DNA from: JBIOHJ01 sp044448905
GTDB lineage: Bacteria > Bacteroidota > Bacteroidia > AKYH767-A > OLB10
Assembly (NCBI GenBank): GCA_044448905.1
Contig: JBIOHJ010000103.1
Location: forward strand, 1 to 11,421
Length of the DNA stretch: 11,421 bases
Direction: 5' to 3'
A model generated the notes under the pieces. The model was not told where the DNA came from, did no database searches, and was given only the letters and a program-made list of their open reading frames with translations. This document shows positions 6,453 through 11,421 of the stretch, one piece after another. How positions within the stretch are numbered: the first letter of the stretch is position 1; every line of letters begins with the position of its first letter. A program made the translations under genes and the position numbers.

Positions 6453-7559
6453 TTATTTATTCGTAGTCAACTCACACCCCGTAATGCAGTGAACCTCGAG
6501 TGGCGATTTTAAATCTTTCCGGTGATGGATAAGCAGCCGTTCGAAACGCCCGTAAAATTCAATTTCAAAAAAACCTTCCTCGTTCCAGATAAAATATTCG
6601 TTTTCTTTAACGGTTTCTTTGTAATCAACATGGTCGGTTTTGCTGCCCGCCCCGCTTACAATGTAATGGAGGCTGTCGTTAAAAAAATATTCAAGCGAGT
6701 GTTCATGCCCAGCCACATAATAAATATCGGGGCGGTGCTGCAGCTTCAAAAGACTGTCGAGACGTTGAGCCATGCTGCCATAAGGAGGGTAATTTGTATT
6801 GGAATCTGCAAACCGCCTTACCATCTTTTGCCAGCCAACTAAAGGCAGCGAATGTCTTCCTTTGGCATGGATAGGATGATGCGCCACTACAATAATTTTT
6901 TGCTTTTTGGCTGTGCCCTCCGCAAGCTGTGTTTTCAGGTTACGGTAAAATGCATTTAAGATAAGCGTATCTCTTTTCCTGTCACCTTCTCCTAAAATCA
7001 ACCGGTACGAATCAATAAAGATAACACGTGTTTTGCCCTCATTAAATTCCCTGAAAACAGGACCGGGACTGCCACCATCAGGAATAAAAATATTATCAAG
7101 GCTCTTTAAAGTCGAAAAATCTTTCCCTTTCATCACACTCTCAATAAATTTTTCCTGCTTCAGCAAAGCTCTTTTTCCATACCGGAGATTGGTATAATTC
7201 CACCAGTCGTGGTTGCCCGGAATAAAATATGCCCATCCTTCGTATCCTTTTAAAATATTCAATTGCGACATCACTCTTGCTACTGTTATTTTACTTCCGT
7301 CATATCCTTTTACCTTCATGGGCAATAAGCCGTACATAGCTTTCCGGTAGCAATTGTCGCCAAGAAAAACGACAGCGCTGTTCGGGTTTTCGTGCAATTT
7401 TTTTCCCAAGTCAAGCAGGGTAGCTTCTGTGGTATCATCGTCACCGGCATCTCCAATCAGGTATAACCTGAAAGTGGGTTCCTCAGGTTTTTGTGCAAAA
7501 ACATTAACAGAAAAAATTAAACAGGAAATGAGAAAAATGACAGGAAAATTATATTTCAT
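6453..7559 (-). CDS. Exported metallophosphoesterase (calcineurin-like), intact motifs
   Basis: A 368-residue protein with a signal peptide (residues 1-22, ending VFA) and a calcineurin-like metallophosphoesterase domain at about 30-305. Its dinuclear metal-site motifs appear in order: GDAG with Asp37, GDNC with Asp68-Asn69, GNHDWW with Asn116-His117-Asp118, AHHP with His227-His228, and GHEH with His285 and His287, followed by SGAGSKTD. The first motif is GDAG rather than DxH, as in purple-acid-phosphatase-type enzymes, so a periplasmic or surface phosphomonoesterase or diesterase is likely; the substrate cannot be read from sequence. It converges on the T9SS cargo gene with 23 bases between the stop codons. 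A lysine-rich gene lies 106 bases upstream in the same direction. The same motif order, partly decayed, recurs in the gene starting at 9303. Confidence 0.92.
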   Translation of the reverse strand: MKYNFPVIFLISCLIFSVNVFAQKPEEPTFRLYLIGDAGDDDTTEATLLDLGKKLHENPNSAVVFLGDNCYRKAMYGLLPMKVKGYDGSKITVARVMSQLNILKGYEGWAYFIPGNHDWWNYTNLRYGKRALLKQEKFIESVMKGKDFSTLKSLDNIFIPDGGSPGPVFREFNEGKTRVIFIDSYRLILGEGDRKRDTLILNAFYRNLKTQLAEGTAKKQKIIVVAHHPIHAKGRHSLPLVGWQKMVRRFADSNTNYPPYGSMAQRLDSLLKLQHRPDIYYVAGHEHSLEYFFNDSLHYIVSGAGSKTDHVDYKETVKENEYFIWNEEGFFEIEFYGRFERLLIHHRKDLKSPLEVHCITGCELTTNK

Positions 7560-7665
7560 AAAGTAAAAAAAGTGAATCTTTTACAAAGTAGAGCCCTGAA
7601 TAAAATCTCCGAATGTTTTATAACAAAAGTTTGTGCCAATCTAAAAACTTTCCCGGCTAAAAAAT

Positions 7666-8241
7666 CTAAGCAGGTTCGCTCACAAGTATAGGTTCGCTCA
7701 CAGGTTCTTCTTTACCCGGAACCGGAACAGCAGTATTTGAAAAAACAACAGAGTCCACATCTGTGTTATTCTCCTTTAAAATTCCCATAAAAACAAAGCA
7801 GCTCAAAACAATAAGAAAAATTAAATCCGTTTCGGGAATAGCATCAGCGTGTGTGTTAAGGTGCATAGATGCTTTAGATTTTGAATTCAATTTATACCTG
7901 ATTATTTCTTTCCTGTCATTTGAATAAACAGAGAGTTTTACAAACAGAGGATTCTGAGATTTGCATAAATACCTGTTTCCATTTTCAAACTCAATAAATG
8001 CCTTGTTATCCCTGAAAAAACGTTTTAATATCAATACCTGCTTATTCCCTTCTTCCAAAACGGTAACAGGGTTCCAAAAACCCCTGTTGCGGATAGTATA
8101 AGCTTTATCTTTCCACTTAAAAGAGGCACGTTTTTTTTTACCTGTTTTTAATTCAATGATAACCTTGTTATTTTTTTTTAAAAAAACTTTCTTTTTTTTA
8201 AACTGCCATGTCATGGAGTTCTGTATGTTAGTATCATTCAT
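7666..8241 (-). CDS. Lysine-rich protein with one C-terminal membrane segment, function unknown
   Basis: A 191-residue protein that I do not recognise. Residues 1-135 are rich in lysine and have a strand-like alternation, with GFWNPVTVLEEG at 54-65 and FIEFENGNRYLC at 82-93. That spacing faintly recalls tubby/LURP-one-like barrels, but I would not rely on it. One hydrophobic helix is at about 138-155, preceded by IPETD, and the tail (156-191) is acidic and proline-rich, ending in VSEPILVSEPA. With a positively charged N-terminal part, a cytoplasmic domain and an external tail are likely. The ATG at 8239-8241 is chosen; the frame can be extended to a TTG at 8281-8283 with no gain. The early coding part carries four homopolymer tracts (A8, T7, A9 and A9). 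It is divergent from the beta-propeller gene. Confidence 0.7.
   Translation of the reverse strand: MNDTNIQNSMTWQFKKKKVFLKKNNKVIIELKTGKKKRASFKWKDKAYTIRNRGFWNPVTVLEEGNKQVLILKRFFRDNKAFIEFENGNRYLCKSQNPLFVKLSVYSNDRKEIIRYKLNSKSKASMHLNTHADAIPETDLIFLIVLSCFVFMGILKENNTDVDSVVFSNTAVPVPGKEEPVSEPILVSEPA
7672..7702. repeat. Two 13-base direct repeats, period 18, at the 3' end of the lysine-rich gene
   Basis: AGGTTCGCTCACA occurs at 7672-7684 and 7690-7702. The 18-base period is six codons and yields the repeated VSEP in the protein tail. A third, partial copy (AGGTTC) follows at once at 7702-7707, which may explain the preceding PVSEP. It looks like a short tandem repeat that could change copy number in frame. 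Confidence 0.7.
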
Positions 8242-8351
8242 TTGTTGTATTTTTTGTTCAGTAGAAGTTAATAAAATATACAAGTAAAATTATAAAATAA
8301 TTATATGCGATTATAAGATTTGAAAAACTAATTTTACAGAAAGAAATTTTT

Positions 8352-9275
8352 ATGCCACGGGGAAAGAATATTTTTTATTCATTTAACTTTATTTTACTTT
8401 TAATTAACTCTACTTTTATTTCCAAGTGCACAGATCCGGTAATGAAATACAAGGACTTACCTTATAAACTTACCCAGCCCTCCAAAGAATACATTCTTCA
8501 GCATAAGCTGACAGAAGTTTCGGGGTTGAGTTTCATTTCAGATACGGAAGTAGCGCTTATCGAGGACGAAGACGGCACAATCTTTTATTTTAACCTTGAA
8601 AAAGGGGTAATCACAAGAAAAATTTCATTTGGCAAGGACGGTGATTATGAAGACCTCAAAATATTGGGAGATACAGCTTATATCATCAGAAGTGACGGGA
8701 CATTATTCGAGGTTTTAAATTTGAAAGGCAAGTCATCGGGAATGATAAAAAATAAATATAAAACGGGTCTTGACCAGAAAAACGATACCGAAGGTTTGTG
8801 CTATGACGATACGCGACATCTTTTACTGATATCCTGCAAAGACAGCCCTGGTGAGGATGAAAAATATAAAGACAAAAAAGCTATTTACAGCTTTGACCCG
8901 CAAACAAAGAAATTGTCCGATAAGCCCGTTATTCTTATAGATATAAGTGAAGTGGAAAATGTTGCTTATGGCACGGGTAAAAATATTATTGAAAGATTCA
9001 TGAGATTTTACAGGGGAACAAAACAAAGCTCTTTTCTGCCCTCAGGACTTTCCATTCATCCTTTTACTCACGATATTTATGTTATTTCTTCTGTAAGCAA
9101 TTTACTCGCGATTATTGATACGACAGGTAAAGTTAAGCATGCTATAAAATTATCAACAAGAGTATTTAAGCAGCCCGAGGGCATTGCATTTGATTCTAAA
9201 GGTAATTTGTATATTTCTAATGAAGGAAGAAGAGGAAAAGGCAATATTTTGAAATTTTTATATTTAAAAGATTAA
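8352..9275 (+). CDS. SdiA-regulated-type beta-propeller protein
   Basis: A 307-residue protein with the repeated signatures of the SdiA-regulated (YjiK-like) propeller family: LTEVSGLSF at 53-61, EDEDGTIFYF at 71-80, GDYEDLKILGDTAYIIRSDG at 97-116, NDTEGLCYD at 144-152, PSGLSIHP at 230-237 and QPEGIAFDSKGNLYISNEG at 274-292. Such propellers bind ligands or metal through loop acidic residues; no enzymatic role is established for this family, though related phytase-like propellers exist. A hydrophobic segment at about 8-24 suggests export. Cys26 is preceded by ISK, which is a poor lipobox because lysine sits at -1, so lipidation is doubtful. The gene ends 27 bases before the start at 9303 with no hairpin between, so the two are probably co-transcribed. 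A functional link between them is inference from this spacing. Confidence 0.85.
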   Translation: MPRGKNIFYSFNFILLLINSTFISKCTDPVMKYKDLPYKLTQPSKEYILQHKLTEVSGLSFISDTEVALIEDEDGTIFYFNLEKGVITRKISFGKDGDYEDLKILGDTAYIIRSDGTLFEVLNLKGKSSGMIKNKYKTGLDQKNDTEGLCYDDTRHLLLISCKDSPGEDEKYKDKKAIYSFDPQTKKLSDKPVILIDISEVENVAYGTGKNIIERFMRFYRGTKQSSFLPSGLSIHPFTHDIYVISSVSNLLAIIDTTGKVKHAIKLSTRVFKQPEGIAFDSKGNLYISNEGRRGKGNILKFLYLKD

Positions 9276-9302
9276 CTGTTCAGTAACAATGTATTTTATT
9301 TT

Positions 9303-11421
9303 ATGACAAAAACACATGCACTCCTGTTTTTAATAGTTCTTTTTCTGTACGGGTGCAGTAGCCAAAAACCATTTTACAATAAGAAAGAAACCGATTGGGC
9401 AACTAAAAAAATACCTGGAGTTCCCCTCAAATATTCCGTTTACCTGCTGGGAGGACTTGGAGAGGGAACAGATTCTTCGACTGAAGTTCTCAGCATGCTT
9501 CAAAATCATATTGAAAAAGCTGACACTAACCACACCGTTGTTTTTCTGAGTGATCACATTTATGACAACGGCTTGCCTGAAGAAAATGATGCGAACAGGA
9601 AAGCTGCTGAAAAAAAGATTGATTCCCGCCTTGAATATTTGCTGAACGATAAAGGAAAAATACTTTTCATCTCAGGCGATCATGATATTATCAAAGAAAA
9701 AAAGAAAAGGAAAGAAACGGCATTACGGACTAAAAGCTATGTTGAAAATAAGCTGGGGAAAAAGAATATTTTTTTACCCGAGGATGGCTGCCCCGGTCCT
9801 GCGGAACTACACGTAACGGATGACCTTGTGCTTATTCCTATCAATACACAATGGTGGATGGTGGATAAAGATGAAAGAAATAATGACTGTGAAATTAAAG
9901 AAGAAGCTGACTGGGTGAACGCCATAAAAGATATTGCGGACAATAATCAACGGAAAAATATCCTGGTTTTAGGTCATCATCCTATGTTAAATGCAGGGAA
10001 CCACGGTGGATATTTCTCAGTGAAGCAGCATATTTTTCCATTCACAGACCTTCATCGCAGCTTATACATTCCGCTGCCTGTGATAGGATCATTATATCCA
10101 TTGTACAGGGCCGGCATCGGTACTAAATATGACCTTGCTTATCCCAGGTTTAAACAGGAAAGGAAAAACCTGGTTGCGGCCACGCAAGGCTACAGCAATA
10201 TTGTTTACGCATCAGACCATGACCACAACTTCCAGTATTTCAAATACGACAAGCAGGATTTAATTGTCACGAATTCTTCCGCTGATCTTGATTGGGTGGG
10301 AAAAAGAAGAGCGTATTTTACATACTCTCACATGGGTTTTGTAAAACTATATTACCTGCAAAATGGCGAAGTATGGATGGAAATATTTGTTCCGGATAAG
10401 GATAAAAAAGAAGGCGTTGTGGTGTATCGGAAAAGATTAAAAGACAATGTTTATGGTAAACCCAATGACAGTACGGCTATAGATTCAAGGAAAGTTCCTG
10501 TAGGAGACAGCACTATTACAGTTGCGGCAGACAGCAGGTTAAAGGCCGGAAAATTCAAGGAATTTTTTCTCGGAAAACATTACAGGGATGCATGGACCAC
10601 TCATGTAAAAGTCCCTGTGCTTGATCTGAGCCATGAACAGGGAGGATTGGAAATCCTTAAGAAAGGTGGCGGTTTTCAAACAAAGTCATTGCGTTTACGC
10701 GACCCGAAAGGAGAAGAATATTCCCTGCGTTCTGTAATAAAATATCCTGAAAGGCTGCTGGGGGAGGAAATGATGCACACGCTTGCGGCTGATATTGTAA
10801 AAGACCAGGCTTCCACAACACATCCTTATGCACCGTTGGTAGTGGATAACCTTTCAGACGCAGCGGGAGTCTTTCACAGCAACCCTAAGATGGTGTATAT
10901 ACCGAATGACAAAAAGCTGGAAGAATACAGGAAGGATTTTGGAAACACACTTGCATTATTTGAGCAGCGTGCAGATGGAAAATTCACTCCCTCTGAAAAC
11001 TTTGGCAATGCACGCGAAGCGATCAGCTCTTCTAAATTGCTAAATGAACTTCATAAGGATAATGACAACAGGATAGATCAATACGCTCTTTTAAAAAGTA
11101 GGCTGTTTGATATTTGGATCCATGACTGGGACAGGCATGAAGACCAGTGGCGGTGGGGTGTTATTAAATGCAGTGCAGAAAACGCGGAACATTGCAAACA
11201 ATTAAAAGCAAAAGACAAATATTATGTGGCGATACCCCGCGACAGGGACCAGGCATTTGCAAAATTTGACGGAGTATTTCCATGGATTGCCGGGCGCAAA
11301 TGGGCGCTGCGAAAATTCCAGGATTTTAAAACTGATATCAGGGATGTGCCGGGGTTCAATTTCAATGCACGCAACTTTGACCATGCCTTTCTCTCAGAAT
11401 TGACAAGAGAAGATTGGGAAC
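9303..11421 (+). CDS. Lipoprotein with degenerate metallophosphoesterase domain and kinase-like domain (3' end outside window)
   Basis: The frame is open from the ATG at 9303 to the window edge: 706 residues, unfinished. The lipobox is LYGC with Cys18. Residues about 44-330 follow a metallophosphoesterase, but motifs are altered: GGLG (50-53) for GDAG, SDH (83-85) for GDN, GDHD (125-128) for GNHD, GHHP (224-227) intact, and SDHDH (304-308) for GHxH. Residues about 415-706 carry GKHYRDAW (from 424), GGGFQTKSLRL (from 455), a lysine in SVIKYP (Lys480), DWDRHEDQW (608-616) and RDRDQAF (646-652). These resemble the glycine-rich strand, beta-3 lysine, catalytic DRH loop and metal-binding acidic motif of FAM20/HipA/PI-kinase-like folds. 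From memory, Bacteroidota have long proteins of this two-part design with intact phosphoesterase motifs. What follows residue 706 is unknown; an outer-membrane barrel is a guess. Likely in an operon with the gene at 8352. Confidence 0.85.
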   Translation, partial: MTKTHALLFLIVLFLYGCSSQKPFYNKKETDWATKKIPGVPLKYSVYLLGGLGEGTDSSTEVLSMLQNHIEKADTNHTVVFLSDHIYDNGLPEENDANRKAAEKKIDSRLEYLLNDKGKILFISGDHDIIKEKKKRKETALRTKSYVENKLGKKNIFLPEDGCPGPAELHVTDDLVLIPINTQWWMVDKDERNNDCEIKEEADWVNAIKDIADNNQRKNILVLGHHPMLNAGNHGGYFSVKQHIFPFTDLHRSLYIPLPVIGSLYPLYRAGIGTKYDLAYPRFKQERKNLVAATQGYSNIVYASDHDHNFQYFKYDKQDLIVTNSSADLDWVGKRRAYFTYSHMGFVKLYYLQNGEVWMEIFVPDKDKKEGVVVYRKRLKDNVYGKPNDSTAIDSRKVPVGDSTITVAADSRLKAGKFKEFFLGKHYRDAWTTHVKVPVLDLSHEQGGLEILKKGGGFQTKSLRLRDPKGEEYSLRSVIKYPERLLGEEMMHTLAADIVKDQASTTHPYAPLVVDNLSDAAGVFHSNPKMVYIPNDKKLEEYRKDFGNTLALFEQRADGKFTPSENFGNAREAISSSKLLNELHKDNDNRIDQYALLKSRLFDIWIHDWDRHEDQWRWGVIKCSAENAEHCKQLKAKDKYYVAIPRDRDQAFAKFDGVFPWIAGRKWALRKFQDFKTDIRDVPGFNFNARNFDHAFLSELTREDWE

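Noticed and set aside
6522..6842. Plus-strand open frame of 106 codons
   Set aside because: Antisense to the intact metallophosphoesterase, whose motifs fix the minus strand as coding.
8415..8435. Lipobox in the beta-propeller protein (FISKC)
   Set aside because: Lysine directly before the cysteine is not accepted by signal peptidase II; export is plausible but lipidation is not supported.
9330..9943. Minus-strand open frames at 9330-9557 and 9737-9943
   Set aside because: Both are shadows of the long plus-strand gene starting at 9303, which has continuous family motifs and a lipobox.
1..11421. Mobile island, phage, CRISPR or defence system
   Set aside because: No integrase, transposase, tRNA attachment site, spaced repeats or nuclease genes are visible; the genes are typical envelope and stress functions.

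Overview
The window reads as chromosomal DNA of a Bacteroidota bacterium. The evidence is a secreted protein with a type IX secretion (T9SS) C-terminal sorting domain, a DUF3943 outer-membrane-type protein, A-rich start contexts without Shine-Dalgarno motifs, two TAnnTTTG-like -7 promoter elements, and signal peptides ending in the ...FAQ or ...YSQQ style common in the phylum. The sequence is AT-rich, and I see no phage, plasmid, IS or CRISPR features. The region is mainly a run of envelope genes.

Layout. Positions 1-113 are the end of a TonB-like energy transducer. It converges on a thioredoxin-dependent peroxiredoxin (176-646, minus), which is divergent from a MIP/aquaporin-family channel (781-1455, plus). 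The channel converges on a DUF3943 protein (1471-2919, minus), which is preceded by a 51-residue two-helix membrane protein (2986-3141, minus). A plus-strand pair follows: a lipoprotein made of two tandem copies of one domain (3354-4205) and a PAP2-type phosphatase-like protein (4303-5181), separated by a long hairpin (4228-4272). After a terminator-like hairpin and a good -7 element comes a T9SS-exported surface protein (5458-6429). Two minus-strand genes follow: an exported metallophosphoesterase with intact motifs (6453-7559) and a lysine-rich protein with one membrane segment (7666-8241). The window ends with a plus-strand pair: an SdiA-regulated-type beta-propeller protein (8352-9275) and a long gene still open at the window edge (9303 to beyond 11421).

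The most interesting gene is the last one. It encodes at least 706 residues: a lipobox, then a metallophosphoesterase-like domain in which several metal-binding positions are changed, then a second region with a glycine-rich strand, a lysine, a DWDRHEDQW motif and an RDRD motif. This second region resembles the active site of atypical kinases of the FAM20/HipA/PI-kinase type. The intact metallophosphoesterase at 6453-7559 aligns with it motif by motif, so the window offers an internal comparison between a canonical and a degenerate version. Other points of note are the channel lacking the selectivity-filter arginine, a PAP2 protein with altered C1 and C2 motifs, a cluster of homopolymer tracts early in the 8241-7666 gene, and two dispersed-repeat-like palindromes. 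Most genes look like ordinary Bacteroidota envelope genes. No single multi-gene system is evident beyond the last two-gene unit.
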